Assembly: GCF_014268655.2 (NCBI RefSeq)
Contig: NZ_JABWQX020000001.1
Coordinates: 186,001-250,000 of the forward strand
Reading direction: 5' to 3'
Length of the DNA stretch: 64,000 nt
Source: Pseudomonas marvdashtae
GTDB taxonomy: Bacteria; Pseudomonadota; Gammaproteobacteria; Pseudomonadales; Pseudomonadaceae
The position numbers and the translations under genes were made by a program. Position 1 is the first letter of the stretch; each line of letters begins with the position of its first letter. The notes beneath the pieces were generated by a model, which searched no databases, was not told the DNA's origin, and was given only the letters and a program-made list of their open reading frames with translations. Below, one piece after another: positions 53,799 through 63,327 of the stretch.

Positions 53799-55205
53799 TC
53801 AGCCTGGATCACGATAACCCGGGTGGAAATCCTTCGGCACCGCCACGCTGACCTTGTCCCGCGTGGCGATGTCGATGCCTTCGCTGGCGACCTCGGCCAG
53901 GAAGTCGATCTGTTCCGGCGTGATCACATAAGGCGGCAGGAAATACACCACGCTGCCCAGCGGCCGCAGCAATGCACCGCGCTCCAAGGCATGCTGGAAC
54001 ACCGTCAGGCCGCGGCGCTCCTGCCACGGATAGGCGGTCTTGCTGGCCTTGTCCTTGACCATTTCGATCGCCAGCACCATCCCGGTCTGGCGCACTTCGG
54101 CCACGTTGGGATGGTCGGCCAGGTGCGCGGTGGCGCTGGCCATGCGTTGGGCCAGGGCCTTGTTGTTTTCGATCACGTTGTCTTCTTCGAAGATGTCCAG
54201 CGTCGCCAGGGCTGCCGCGCACGCCAGCGGATTGCCGGTGTAGCTGTGGGAATGCAGGAAGGCGCGCAGGGTCGGGTAATCGTCGTAGAAGGCGTTGTAG
54301 ACGTCATCGGTGGTCACGCATGCCGCCAGCGGCAGGTAACCGCCGGTCAGGGCCTTCGACAGGCAGAGGAAATCCGGCGTGATGCCAGCCTGTTCGCAGG
54401 CAAACATTGTCCCGGTGCGGCCGAAGCCGACCGCGATTTCATCGTGGATCAGGTGCACGCCGTAGCGGTCGCAAGCTTCGCGCAACAGCTTCAAATACAC
54501 CGGGTGGTACATGCGCATGCCGCCGGCGCCCTGGATCAGCGGTTCGACGATCACTGCCGCGACCGTGTCGTGATGCTCGGCCAGGGTCTGTTCCATGGCG
54601 GCGAACATGTTGCGCGAATGCTCTTCCCAGCCCATGCCGTCGGGACGGTGGTAGCAGTCGGGGCTCGGCACTTTGATGGTGTCCAGCAGCAACGCCTTAT
54701 AGGTTTCGGTGAACAGCGGCACATCGCCCACCGACATCGCCGCGATGGTTTCGCCGTGGTAACTGTTGCTCAGGGTGACGAAGCGCTTTTTGTCCGGTCG
54801 GCCGCGATTGATCCAATAGTGAAAGCTCATCTTCATCGCCACTTCGATGCAGGACGAGCCGTTATCGGCGTAGAAGCACCGGGTCAAGCCTTCAGGCGTC
54901 ATCTTTATCAGGCGTTCGGACAGCTCGATCACCGGTTGGTGGCTGAAGCCGGCGAGGATCACGTGCTCCAGCTGGTCGACCTGATCCTTGATGCGTTGGT
55001 TGATGCGCGGGTTGGTGTGGCCGAACACGTTGACCCACCAAGAGCTCACCGCGTCGAGGTAACGCTTGCCTTCGAAGTCCTCCAGCCACACGCCTTCGCC
55101 GCGCTTGATAGGGATCAGCGGCAGTTGTTCGTGATCTTTCATCTGGGTGCAGGGGTGCCACAGCACCGCGAGATCGCGTTGCATCCACTGGTTATTCAGG
55201 CCCAT
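53799..55205 (-). CDS. bioA: Adenosylmethionine-8-amino-7-oxononanoate aminotransferase
   Basis: A 468-residue PLP aminotransferase of biotin synthesis. It contains WHPCTQMKDHE near the N-terminus, the SSWWVNVFGHTNP signature, HDEIAVGFGRTG and the PLP-lysine motif LSKALTGGYLPLA. It stands alone, away from a bioBFHCD cluster. ATG 55205 gives the family length. The divergent neighbour is the tailed amine oxidase. Confidence 0.95.
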   Translation of the reverse strand: MGLNNQWMQRDLAVLWHPCTQMKDHEQLPLIPIKRGEGVWLEDFEGKRYLDAVSSWWVNVFGHTNPRINQRIKDQVDQLEHVILAGFSHQPVIELSERLIKMTPEGLTRCFYADNGSSCIEVAMKMSFHYWINRGRPDKKRFVTLSNSYHGETIAAMSVGDVPLFTETYKALLLDTIKVPSPDCYHRPDGMGWEEHSRNMFAAMEQTLAEHHDTVAAVIVEPLIQGAGGMRMYHPVYLKLLREACDRYGVHLIHDEIAVGFGRTGTMFACEQAGITPDFLCLSKALTGGYLPLAACVTTDDVYNAFYDDYPTLRAFLHSHSYTGNPLACAAALATLDIFEEDNVIENNKALAQRMASATAHLADHPNVAEVRQTGMVLAIEMVKDKASKTAYPWQERRGLTVFQHALERGALLRPLGSVVYFLPPYVITPEQIDFLAEVASEGIDIATRDKVSVAVPKDFHPGYRDPG

Positions 55206-55427
55206 GTACAGTCTCCTCGAGGCAGCTCGCGGCGGGCGCGGGCAAAACAATCGCGCAAGCCTATGCAATGGCGGCCTTGCGAACAACCCATTGTGTCGTT
55301 GCCGCTACTTTGGGCCAGGCGATAGACGCCGCTGGCGGCGCTTTGATGGCTGACGTATTCTTCGCCGTTCCCGGAGCCGACTGGCTCAAAAAATCGAAAA
55401 TTCTTACGTCATTCCGGAGTTCGTTGA

Positions 55428-57188
55428 ATGTCTGCTGGTTGGCTGCGCGCCTGTGCGCTGGTGATGATAGGGCTGTTCAGCGTTTCGGCGCTGGCCAAGG
55501 ACAAGCAACCGACAGCGATTGTCATCGGAGGAGGGTTGGCCGGGCTGACGGCGGCCTACGAGCTGCAGAACAAAGGCTGGGCCGTGACGTTGCTGGAAGC
55601 CAAGCCGAGCCTGGGCGGTCGTTCTGGCATGGCCACCAGCGAGTGGATCGGCAACGAAAAAACCCAGCCGGTGCTGAACAAGTACGTCTCCACCTTCAAG
55701 CTGAGCACCACGCCGGCGCCGGAATTCGTGCGCACCCCCAGTTACCTGATAGACGGTACCTACTTCACTGCCGCCGACCTGGCGACCAAGCAGCCGGCCA
55801 CCGCCGAAGCGCTCAAGCGCTACGAAACCACGGTGGACGAGTTGGCCCGCTCCATCGACGATCCGCTGAACCCGGCGGCCACCAATACATTGCACGCGCT
55901 CGACCAGATCACGGTGTCCAGTTGGCTCGACCGTCTGCAATTGCCCGCCACTGCGCGGCAACTGGTCAGTCAGGAAATTCGTACGCGCTACGACGAACCG
56001 TCGCGGCTGTCGTTGCTGTATTTCGCACAGCAGAACCGCGTCTATCGCGGCGTGTCCGACCGTGACCTGCGCGCTTCGCGCCTGCTCGGCGGCAGCCCGG
56101 TGTTGGCCCAGGCGTTCGTCAAACAACTGAAAGTCATCAAGACCAGCTCTCCCGTCTCGGCGATCTCCCAGGACAAGGACGGCGTCACCGTCAAGGTTGG
56201 CGCCGTTGGCTACCAGGCTGATTACGCCGTACTGGCCGTGCCACTGCGGGCGTTGAACAAAATCCAGCTGACCCCGGCCCTGGATGCCCAGCACCTGGGC
56301 GCGATCAAAGGCACCAACTACGGTTGGCGCGACCAGATCATGCTCAAGTTCAAGACCCCGGTCTGGGACAGCAAGGCACGCATGTCGGGCGAGATCTACA
56401 GCAACGCCGGCCTGGGCATGATGTGGATCGAACCGGCCATGAAGGGCGGCGCCAACGTGGTCATCAACCTGTCCGGCGACAACGCCCGGGTGATGCAAGC
56501 CTTCGGCGACAAGCAGATGGTCGATCAGGTGCTGATCCGCCTGCACGCGTTTTATCCACAGGCCCGTGGCGCGTTTACCGGCTATGAAATCCGCCGCTAC
56601 AGCACCGATCCTGCCATGGGCGGCGCGTATCTGGCGTTTGGTCCGGGACAGATCAGTAAGTACTGGCGCCTGTGGGAAAAACCTTTGCAACGTGTAGCCT
56701 TTGCTGGCGAACACACCGACGCGTTGTACCCAGGCACCTTGGAAGGCGCATTGCGCAGCGGCCAGCGCGCAGCCAGCCAAGTTGAAGACCTGGCGGCAGG
56801 CAAGTCGTTCGAACCAGCGAAAGTCGCCCCGGCCGCAGCAGCTGCCGCCGGAGCGGTGGCGGCGAAGAAAGGCAACTTCTTCAGCAACCTGTTCGGTGGC
56901 TCGGATGACGACAAGAAGCCGGAACCGGCCAAGGCCCCCGAGCCGGTAGCACCGCCTCCAGCGCCTGCACCGACACCCGTCCCAGCGCCTGCCCCGGTAG
57001 CGCCACCCGCGCCTGCCCCGGTGAAAGTCGAACCCGCCAAGAAAGCCACGGCCAAGCCGGCGGCGAAAAAACCCGCGGCCAAGACCCCAGCCAAAAAGCC
57101 CCCCGCCAAGGCCCCGGTAAAAAAGGCCGAGCCGGTGAAGAAGCCCGTCGCCAAGCCGGCGACGACTACTGAGACCAAGGCTCAGTAA
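55428..57188 (+). CDS. Exported flavin amine oxidase with Pro/Ala/Lys-rich tail
   Basis: A 586-residue protein. Residues 1-23 look like a Sec signal peptide without a twin-arginine motif. The FAD motif IVIGGGLAGLTAAYELQNKG is at about residues 31-50, with LEAKPSLGGRSG after it and a C-terminal cofactor motif VAFAGEHTDALYPGTLEGA near 425. From about residue 465 the protein becomes Ala-rich, then Pro/Ala repeats, then Lys/Ala/Pro repeats resembling histone-H1-like AlgP tails, to the end. GGAG lies nine bases before the ATG. The substrate is unknown. The tail may bind nucleic acid, envelope polymers or membrane; that is speculation. Confidence 0.88.
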   Translation: MSAGWLRACALVMIGLFSVSALAKDKQPTAIVIGGGLAGLTAAYELQNKGWAVTLLEAKPSLGGRSGMATSEWIGNEKTQPVLNKYVSTFKLSTTPAPEFVRTPSYLIDGTYFTAADLATKQPATAEALKRYETTVDELARSIDDPLNPAATNTLHALDQITVSSWLDRLQLPATARQLVSQEIRTRYDEPSRLSLLYFAQQNRVYRGVSDRDLRASRLLGGSPVLAQAFVKQLKVIKTSSPVSAISQDKDGVTVKVGAVGYQADYAVLAVPLRALNKIQLTPALDAQHLGAIKGTNYGWRDQIMLKFKTPVWDSKARMSGEIYSNAGLGMMWIEPAMKGGANVVINLSGDNARVMQAFGDKQMVDQVLIRLHAFYPQARGAFTGYEIRRYSTDPAMGGAYLAFGPGQISKYWRLWEKPLQRVAFAGEHTDALYPGTLEGALRSGQRAASQVEDLAAGKSFEPAKVAPAAAAAAGAVAAKKGNFFSNLFGGSDDDKKPEPAKAPEPVAPPPAPAPTPVPAPAPVAPPAPAPVKVEPAKKATAKPAAKKPAAKTPAKKPPAKAPVKKAEPVKKPVAKPATTTETKAQ

Positions 57189-57199
57189 CGTTCAGGTGT

Positions 57200-57229
57200 A
57201 AAAAACGCGGCCCTAGTGCCGCGTTTTTT
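57200..57229. terminator. Terminator after the amine oxidase gene
   Basis: Twelve-base arms AAAAAACGCGGC and GCCGCGTTTTTT surround a six-base loop, 12 bases after the stop. Confidence 0.9.
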
Positions 57230-57378
57230 ATCCTGCATCAAGCGTACCGGCGCCCCTTGATAAGCGCGACGTCCTACACGCCTCGGCGATATATCGGAAA
57301 CTTCCCACTCTTTAACCGGAAGCAGGCGATAGAGCGCGCCAAGCCATGAGTCTAGGCTCCTCGAAAACAGGAGCACGT

Positions 57379-57540
57379 ATGAAAATACTGATGGCAGCGT
57401 TTGTATTGGTTTCGTTGTATGGATGTGTTTATGGCGAGTGCCGAGATCCTCTGACAGTTCCAATGATTCCAGAACGAGACGCTCGGTTGGCATACAAATG
57501 CACATTCGATCCATACAAGCCTGAATGCTCCGTAAATTAA
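57379..57540 (+). CDS. Tiny exported, possibly lipidated, protein 1 of a tandem pair
   Basis: A 53-residue protein. AGGAG lies six bases before ATG 57379, which sets the start; an in-frame ATG at 57346 lacks one. Residues 1-16 are a short hydrophobic signal ending LYGC, a loose lipobox. The C-terminal half ends LAYKCTFDPYKPECSVN. The next gene ends with the related LAYRCDMDPYRSECVNR, so the two are diverged duplicates sharing LAY(K/R)C, DPY and EC. AT-richer than its surroundings. Function unknown. Confidence 0.72.
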   Translation: MKILMAAFVLVSLYGCVYGECRDPLTVPMIPERDARLAYKCTFDPYKPECSVN

Positions 57541-57576
57541 TAATCGAGGGTTTGGCTCGTTAAAATAGGAGCGAAC

Positions 57577-57723
57577 ATGAAACCGATGGCGGCATTAATG
57601 CTCTTGATAATACTCTTCGGGAGTGGCTGTACTGATGGTCGTATGGTGCTTAAAAAGCATGATCCTCAATTAGCCTATAGATGCGACATGGATCCTTACA
57701 GGTCTGAGTGCGTCAATCGGTGA
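57577..57723 (+). CDS. Tiny exported, possibly lipidated, protein 2 of a tandem pair
   Basis: A 48-residue protein preceded by TAGGAG at good distance from ATG 57577. A hydrophobic signal leads to FGSGC (Cys18), a plausible lipoprotein cleavage site, leaving a mature peptide of about 31 residues. Its end shares LAY-(K/R)-C-x2-DPY-(K/R)-x-EC with the preceding gene, which starts about 200 bases upstream. The conserved cysteine pair could form a disulphide. Function unknown. Confidence 0.7.
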   Translation: MKPMAALMLLIILFGSGCTDGRMVLKKHDPQLAYRCDMDPYRSECVNR

Positions 57724-57781
57724 GCAAGCTCGTTACCAGACGATCGACGGACACCCGATATCGCCTCCCATGCAGGCTTCG

Positions 57782-57805
57782 GTGGGAGCGAGCCTGCTCG
57801 CGATG
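57782..57805. repeat. REP-like palindrome of the GTGGGAGCGAGC type
   Basis: GTGGGAGCGAGCCTGCTCGCGATG contains GCGAG and CTCGC arms. It is a third type of extragenic palindrome familiar in fluorescent pseudomonads, in the gap before the cytochrome b561 gene. Confidence 0.65.
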
Positions 57806-57991
57806 GGCCTACCAGCCATCCTGATCTCCTGCCTCCTCCCGTCATCACGCAACGTATTCGCTTTAATCTTTCCTTAACCCACCCCCTCCAGACTGATGAT
57901 CGTATTTCTCGATATTTCAAAGCAAAAATTTCCGCTTTAAATCGATAGATAACTCGCTAGTCTTGGTCACAGTTTTTACAGGATATGAGCA

Positions 57992-58543
57992 ATGCAGCTA
58001 CGCAACTCTTCTTCCCGCTATGGCTGGGTCAGCATCGTTTCGCACTGGGCCGTAGCGCTGGCGGTGTACGGGCTGTTCGCGCTGGGCCTGTGGATGGTCG
58101 GGCTGGATTACTACAGCACCTGGCGTAAAGACGCGCCGGAGCTGCACAAGAGCATTGGCCTGGTGCTGCTGGCGGTCATGGTGCTGCGGGTGATCTGGCG
58201 CTTTGTCAGCCCCCCGCCACCGACCCTGGAAACCTATGGCCGTCTTACCCGCGTCGGCGCCAAGATCGGTCATAGTGCCCTGTATCTCGGGCTGTTCGCC
58301 GTGATGATCGCCGGTTACCTGATTTCCACCGCAGACGGTGTCGGGATTTCGGTGTTTGGTTTGTTTGAAGTACCCGCGCTGGTGTCCGGACTGCCCGATC
58401 AGGCAGACGTCGCTGGCCAGATCCACTTTTACCTGGCGTGGGCGCTGGTAATTTTTTCCGGGCTCCATGCGTTGGCAGCATTGAAGCACCACTTTATCGA
58501 CCGTGACGCGACCCTCAAGCGCATGCTGGGGCGCCAAGCCTGA
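57992..58543 (+). CDS. Cytochrome b561 family membrane protein
   Basis: A 183-residue inner-membrane di-heme cytochrome with four helices. Candidate heme histidines are in VSHWAVALA (His18), [18 protein letters not shown] and GLHALAAL. In many bacteria this family is encoded next to YceI, as here, where the stop is 33 bases before the yceI start. A role in electron transfer for a quinone- or isoprenoid-related periplasmic process is inferred only. Confidence 0.92.
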   Translation: MQLRNSSSRYGWVSIVSHWAVALAVYGLFALGLWMVGLDYYSTWRKDAPELHKSIGLVLLAVMVLRVIWRFVSPPPPTLETYGRLTRVGAKIGHSALYLGLFAVMIAGYLISTADGVGISVFGLFEVPALVSGLPDQADVAGQIHFYLAWALVIFSGLHALAALKHHFIDRDATLKRMLGRQA

Positions 58544-58575
58544 TGTTCAACCTCGACTCCAAAGGAATAGAAAGC

Positions 58576-59157
58576 ATGTTGAAAAAGACGCTCGCCGCTC
58601 TGGCAATCGGTTCTGCCCTGCTGTCCGCCGGCCAGGCCATGGCCGCAGACTACGTGGTTGACAAGGAAGGCCAGCACGCCTTCGTCGACTTCAAGATCAG
58701 CCACCTGGGCTATAGCTACATCACCGGTACCTTCAAGGACATCGATGGCAAGTTCAGCTTCGACGCTGCCAAGCCCGAAGCCAGCAAAATCGAGTTCAAC
58801 GTCAACACCGCCAGCGTGTTCACCAACCACGCCGAGCGTGACAAGCACATCGCCAGCGCTGACTTCCTGAACGCCAGCAAATTCGGCAAGGCCACGTTCG
58901 TTTCCACCAGCGTCAAGTCCACCGGCGCAAACACCGCCGATGTGACCGGTGACCTGACCTTGCTGGGCGTGACCAAGCCGGTCGTGGTCAAGGCAACCTT
59001 CCTGGGTGAAGGCAAGGATCCATGGGGTGGCTACCGTGCCGGCTTCGAAGGCACCACCACCATCAAGCGTTCTGACTTTGGCAAGCAGAAAGACCTGGGG
59101 CCGAAATCCGACGTGGTCGAGCTGTACGTTTCGTTTGAAGGCGTCCAAGCGAAGTAA
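58576..59157 (+). CDS. YceI family periplasmic lipid-binding protein
   Basis: A 193-residue lipocalin-like protein. The signal peptide ends at AMAAD (about residue 23). The YceI domain shows [30 protein letters not shown] and [12 protein letters not shown]. Homologues bind polyisoprenoids in a beta-barrel. AAGGA precedes ATG 58576; the ATG at 58543 overlapping the cytochrome stop lacks a signal peptide context. Confidence 0.95.
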   Translation: MLKKTLAALAIGSALLSAGQAMAADYVVDKEGQHAFVDFKISHLGYSYITGTFKDIDGKFSFDAAKPEASKIEFNVNTASVFTNHAERDKHIASADFLNASKFGKATFVSTSVKSTGANTADVTGDLTLLGVTKPVVVKATFLGEGKDPWGGYRAGFEGTTTIKRSDFGKQKDLGPKSDVVELYVSFEGVQAK

Positions 59158-59174
59158 CGTTCGCGCCTGACAAA

Positions 59175-59210
59175 AAAACGCCCCTGGTCTTGCGACCAGG
59201 GGCGTTTTTG
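59175..59210. terminator. Bidirectional terminator between yceI and DEAD-box gene
   Basis: Sixteen-base perfect arms (59175-59190 and 59195-59210) around TTGC, A-rich at the left and T-rich at the right, separate two convergent genes. Confidence 0.92.
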
Positions 59211-59225
59211 TAAGCGTCGGAAAAC

Positions 59226-61091
59226 TCAGCGATTGCGCGTCAGCAATGCCGGCTTCTCACCGCGTGGACGGCTTGGCAGTTCATCCAGCTGCTCAGGCGT
59301 CGGGAAACGATCGACCTTCGATTCCTTGTGCATGATTTTCGGCTGGCTGCCACGCGGGTTCTGCACGGCGGGTTCCTGACGAGGCTGGTCGTCATCACGG
59401 GCCGGGCGGCGTGGACGAGAGTCTTCGCGACGGGCCTGGCCGTCACGCGGAGCGCCGTTGCGCGGGCCGCTGCGCTTGGCCGGTGGTGTACCGGTGGACG
59501 AGCCGTTGCTGTTGCGCGGACCGTTCTGGCGACCTTGTGGCTGGCCATTGCGTGGTGCGCCCGCAGCCGCGCCTGGTGCCGGTGCGCCTGGACGACGACC
59601 GCGACCCTGGGCCGGTTTCTGCTGGGGCACGTAGTCGACACGGTTGCCAAAGTTATCGACATCATCGTCGAGGAACTCGTCCGGGGCACGATCGGCTGCG
59701 GCGCGCGGTGCTGGGCGCTGCTGCTCACGGGCTGGCGTACCTTCACGGGGCTTCTGCTCGCGGGCCGGACGTTCGCCGCGACCGCTGGTGGCCGCCTTTT
59801 CCTTGCCCTTGTCCTTGCCTTTGTCTTTACGACCGCCGCCACCGCCGCCGCCATTCGGACCGTCGCCGCGTGGGCCGCGCGGGTTGCGCGGGTTGCGAAC
59901 ATCCGGACGCTCGCGCACTTCAGGCTTTTCAGCCTCGATGGTGCTGGAATCGAAGCCCATCAGGTCGCCGTCGGCGATCTTCTGCTTGGTCATGCGCTCG
60001 ATGCTCTTGAGCAGCTTCTCTTCGTCCGGCGCGACCAGCGAGATCGCCTCGCCCGAACGACCGGCCCGGCCCGTGCGGCCGATACGGTGCACGTAGTCTT
60101 CATCGACGTTCGGCAATTCGAAGTTGACCACATGCGGCAACTGGTCGATGTCGAGGCCGCGAGCGGCGATGTCGGTAGCAACCAGGATGCGCACTTCGCC
60201 GGCCTTGAAGTCGGCCAGGGCCTTGGTGCGGGCGTTCTGGCTCTTGTTGCCATGGATCGCCACAGCCGGCAGGCCATGCTTGTCCAGGTATTCGGCGAGG
60301 CGGTTGGCGCCATGCTTGGTGCGAGTGAACACCAGGACCTGTTCCCAGGCGCCGGTGGTGATCAGGTGCGCCAGCAGGGCACGCTTATGGCTGGCCGGCA
60401 GGCGGAAGACGCGTTGCTCGATGCGCTCGACCGTGGTGTTCGGCGGCGTGACTTCGATGCGCTCCGGGTTGTGCAAGAGCTTGCCGGCGAGGTCGGTGAT
60501 GTCCTTGGAGAACGTCGCCGAGAACAGCAGGTTCTGGCGCTTGGCCGGCAGGCGGGCCAGCACTTTCTTCACGTCATGGACGAAACCCATGTCGAGCATG
60601 CGGTCGGCTTCGTCCAGCACGAGGATTTCCACGTGGGACAGATCGACGCTGCCCTGGCCAGCCAGGTCCAGCAGGCGACCGGGGCAGGCCACCAGCACAT
60701 CGACGCCACGCGCCATGGCCTGGACCTGCGGGTTCATGCCGACGCCGCCGAAAATGCAGGCACTGACGAATTTCAGGTCGCGAGCATAGACCTTGAAACT
60801 CTCGTGTACCTGGGCCGCCAGTTCGCGGGTAGGGGTCAGGACCAGTACGCGCGGTTGGCGCGGGCCGTGACGCTGGGATTTGTCTGGGTGACCGTTGGGA
60901 AACAACCGCTCCAGGATCGGAAGGGCGAAACCGCCGGTCTTGCCAGTACCTGTCTGCGCGGCGACCATCAGATCGCGACCTTGCAACACGGCGGGGATAG
61001 CCCGCTGTTGCACCGGGGTAGGCTGGGTGTAGCCGGCGGCTTCGATGGCGCCGACTAAAGCCTCGGAGAGACCGAGGGAAGCAAAGGACAT
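59226..61091 (-). CDS. DEAD-box RNA helicase, RhlE-like
   Basis: A 621-residue ATP-dependent RNA helicase. N-terminal [19 protein letters not shown] and the Q motif [10 protein letters not shown] precede Walker [13 protein letters not shown] (VLDEADRML), SATF and [10 protein letters not shown]; the core ends near residue 375. The remaining 245 residues are a basic, low-complexity tail rich in Arg, Gly, Pro and Lys, including a run of glycines, typical of RNA-binding RhlE tails. AGGA precedes the ATG. A long leader follows a predicted promoter at 61304-61309. Confidence 0.93.
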   Translation of the reverse strand: MSFASLGLSEALVGAIEAAGYTQPTPVQQRAIPAVLQGRDLMVAAQTGTGKTGGFALPILERLFPNGHPDKSQRHGPRQPRVLVLTPTRELAAQVHESFKVYARDLKFVSACIFGGVGMNPQVQAMARGVDVLVACPGRLLDLAGQGSVDLSHVEILVLDEADRMLDMGFVHDVKKVLARLPAKRQNLLFSATFSKDITDLAGKLLHNPERIEVTPPNTTVERIEQRVFRLPASHKRALLAHLITTGAWEQVLVFTRTKHGANRLAEYLDKHGLPAVAIHGNKSQNARTKALADFKAGEVRILVATDIAARGLDIDQLPHVVNFELPNVDEDYVHRIGRTGRAGRSGEAISLVAPDEEKLLKSIERMTKQKIADGDLMGFDSSTIEAEKPEVRERPDVRNPRNPRGPRGDGPNGGGGGGGRKDKGKDKGKEKAATSGRGERPAREQKPREGTPAREQQRPAPRAAADRAPDEFLDDDVDNFGNRVDYVPQQKPAQGRGRRPGAPAPGAAAGAPRNGQPQGRQNGPRNSNGSSTGTPPAKRSGPRNGAPRDGQARREDSRPRRPARDDDQPRQEPAVQNPRGSQPKIMHKESKVDRFPTPEQLDELPSRPRGEKPALLTRNR

Positions 61092-61303
61092 GAGTAATCC
61101 TGTTTTTAGTGAGGGCCTGGCCCAAAGGGATAGTCTTGCCTGGCGCGAATGGGGTCAATCGAAGACCACATCCCGTCCGGTCCCGCCGGGTCTGGAAGAC
61201 GGATCCGGACAGGGCTCGCGCGGGCTGGAAGCTGCGCTGTAGCGGTGTCGGGATGCCTTTTGCAAGACCGGGCGTCCGGGCGTGAGCCTGGCGGGAACGC
61301 CGG

Positions 61304-61309
61304 AGTATA
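61304..61309 (-). promoter_or_regulatory. Candidate -10 box of the DEAD-box gene, long leader
   Basis: On the minus strand TGTTATACTCC contains TATACT at 61309-61304. No good -35 is seen 17 bases upstream. A transcript starting here would have a leader of about 200 bases, consistent with the 265-bp gap free of genes (61092-61356). Confidence 0.45.
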
Positions 61310-61356
61310 ACAGAGCAATCGCCGTGCGCCGCTTTCCTGCTGCTCAACGGTGTATT

Positions 61357-62133
61357 TCAGCGTGGCACCGTGTCGGGCTGCGCCGTCCTGGCCGCTGGGC
61401 CGGCGCCATAGCGGGCGCTCAGTTCGGCATAGGCGGGCTCATGCTTGAAACGCTTGAGTTCTGCGCCGAAGCGTTGCACCAGCAGATCCATGCCGGCGCC
61501 GCGCCGCACCGCCAGATATTGGCTTTGGCGGCTCACGACCGTTGGACTTTCGGTAATCTGGTCGCCCAGTTGCAGCGCCTTGAGCACATGCCGGCCGACC
61601 CGGCGATCGGTGATGAGCAAGTCAATCCGGCCCAGTTGCAACTTGCCGAAGTTGGCTTCGTGGGTGGGCGCCGCTTCTTGTTTGAATCGGGTCGATTCCC
61701 TGAACGCCTGGCTGTACAGATAACCGGGGGAGGTGCCGACGGTCAGCCCGTCCAGGTCCTCGAGGCTACGAAACGGATGGGGCCTTGCGTTGGCGTAGAA
61801 CATGACGAACTCCACATCCGACAGCGGTTCGCTGGGGTAGAGCAGCAAGGCATCGCGCTCGTCGCTGCGGAAGATGTCCAGCGCGCCGTCCGCCAGCCCT
61901 TGTTCCAACATCGCCAGGCAACGTTTCCAGGGCAGCAGTTGCCATTCCACGTCGATGCCCAGGCGCTTGAAGACGATGGCCGTGGTTTCATAGTCCAGGC
62001 CCAGGGTCTTGCCATTTTCTTCATAGACATAGGGCGCCCAGGGTTCGGTGACAATGCGCAACTTCTCGGCCTGGGCGGCGACGCTCAGGCACAAGAGAAG
62101 GAGGGCTGTCAGTAACTGGACGACTACGGGCAT
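61357..62133 (-). CDS. Periplasmic solute-binding protein (type 3), orphan
   Basis: A 258-residue transporter-substrate-binding domain protein. Residues 1-22 are a signal peptide (cleavage after AQA). It begins LRIVTEPWAPYVYEENGKTL and has WKRCLAMLEQGLADGALDI and GRIDLLITDRRVG, typical of polar amino-acid binding proteins in the divergent group without transporter genes. No permease is adjacent. Ligand unknown. Confidence 0.88.
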   Translation of the reverse strand: MPVVVQLLTALLLLCLSVAAQAEKLRIVTEPWAPYVYEENGKTLGLDYETTAIVFKRLGIDVEWQLLPWKRCLAMLEQGLADGALDIFRSDERDALLLYPSEPLSDVEFVMFYANARPHPFRSLEDLDGLTVGTSPGYLYSQAFRESTRFKQEAAPTHEANFGKLQLGRIDLLITDRRVGRHVLKALQLGDQITESPTVVSRQSQYLAVRRGAGMDLLVQRFGAELKRFKHEPAYAELSARYGAGPAARTAQPDTVPR

Positions 62134-62217
62134 GGCCGGAGGTTACGACGAGAGCTCATCAAATAGCTAGAGCGCTCTGGCGCGTGGCTTCGTGCCCGGC
62201 ATCGGTCATGCAGGGCA

Positions 62218-63300
62218 CTAATTGCCTTTTGTCTGCATCAAGTGTCGATAGATGGCTTCGCGGCGCTCGCCCAGCACGCATCGTATGAGGGGATGGCTGA
62301 GCCACTGTTTGAGCTCATGATCCTGCAAGGGTTTTTTCAGTCGATGTTCGACGTTCTCCAGCGCCTTTTCCCACCAGACCGGGCCGCAGGCCCGATCGAA
62401 GGGGTTCGGGTGAGGGTAGCAGCCATACAGGATTTCACGCATGAACTGGCGTTTATGGCCCGGTAACGCCACGGTAATGACTTTGTACGCCAAGCGTTGA
62501 AGGGTAGGCGGGCGGGGCAGGACGGCGGTGACTTGCCGTGTTTCATCCAGCGCATACTGGCAAACCGGCGCTGCGCGATGTTTGTCGTACCAGGCTTTGG
62601 TCTTGGCACGGAACAGCTGTTTGCGGCTCCAGTAGTGGTGGATCAGGTCCGGACATTCACTGACCTGGACCTTGCGATAGGCCGCCACCGACAGGCAGAA
62701 CTCTTCCAGGGTGTAAGCCCCGTTCGCGAGCACATAAAACTCATCCATCAGGGCGATCGATTGGTCCAGGATTGCCGCATCGGCTGCGTAGAGACCGATC
62801 ACACCCGAGTTCAGCAAAGGCATGGCATCGTCGGCCAGTTGCCGCTGTTGCAGGGGCTTGGCGAGCGTCAGGTACAGTCCAGCATCCTTGTTGGCGCCAT
62901 AGTTCAAGCCGAAGGCGTTGCACAGCAGCGTACCTGGCTTGATCCGCTGGAAGAGAGCCAGGGGCGAGCAATGGAAAAAGGTGTCCGTGTCGATCAGCAG
63001 TGCCAGTTCATGCTCTTCGAGCACCTTCTGCAGGACGACGTGCTTGGCTCGGAAATGATAGCCGTGCGGGGCGATCCAGCCTTGGCGCGTTTCGTTGTCC
63101 AGCGGGCGCAGCCGAACCGGCAAACCGTCGTAGGGCGCGGGATTGTCAGTGAACACCTGGATTTCCAGCGCTTCACCTGGGGTCTCGCGCAGACCCGCCA
63201 GAGCGCTGGCGATGCTGAATACCGCTTCCTGGTGATAAGTCTCGGCCCCGTAGACCAGATAAATGAGTTGTGGGGTCGTTGACCTGTGGCCATTAGGCAT
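62218..63300 (-). CDS. Glycosyltransferase-like protein (GT-A fold suspected)
   Basis: A 360-residue cytoplasmic protein with no signal or membrane segment. It opens QLIYLVYGAETYHQEAVFSI, and LALLIDTDTFFHCSP carries a DxD-type metal/sugar-nucleotide motif. A later PLLNSGVIGLYAAD resembles the acceptor-side motif of GT8-like enzymes. GGAGG lies upstream of the ATG. Neighbours give no pathway. The exact family is not certain. Confidence 0.68.
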   Translation of the reverse strand: MPNGHRSTTPQLIYLVYGAETYHQEAVFSIASALAGLRETPGEALEIQVFTDNPAPYDGLPVRLRPLDNETRQGWIAPHGYHFRAKHVVLQKVLEEHELALLIDTDTFFHCSPLALFQRIKPGTLLCNAFGLNYGANKDAGLYLTLAKPLQQRQLADDAMPLLNSGVIGLYAADAAILDQSIALMDEFYVLANGAYTLEEFCLSVAAYRKVQVSECPDLIHHYWSRKQLFRAKTKAWYDKHRAAPVCQYALDETRQVTAVLPRPPTLQRLAYKVITVALPGHKRQFMREILYGCYPHPNPFDRACGPVWWEKALENVEHRLKKPLQDHELKQWLSHPLIRCVLGERREAIYRHLMQTKGN

Positions 63301-63327
63301 CTAACGCAATCCTCCAGATGTTTGTGT

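Noticed and set aside
55268..56065. A 265-codon plus-strand frame starting before the amine oxidase.
   Set aside because: It is out of frame with the oxidase, which has a full FAD motif and a ribosome-binding site; no product is recognisable.
59328..61058. A 576-codon plus-strand frame opposite the DEAD-box helicase.
   Set aside because: It is fully antisense to a protein with all helicase motifs and its translation is low-complexity; a mirror frame.
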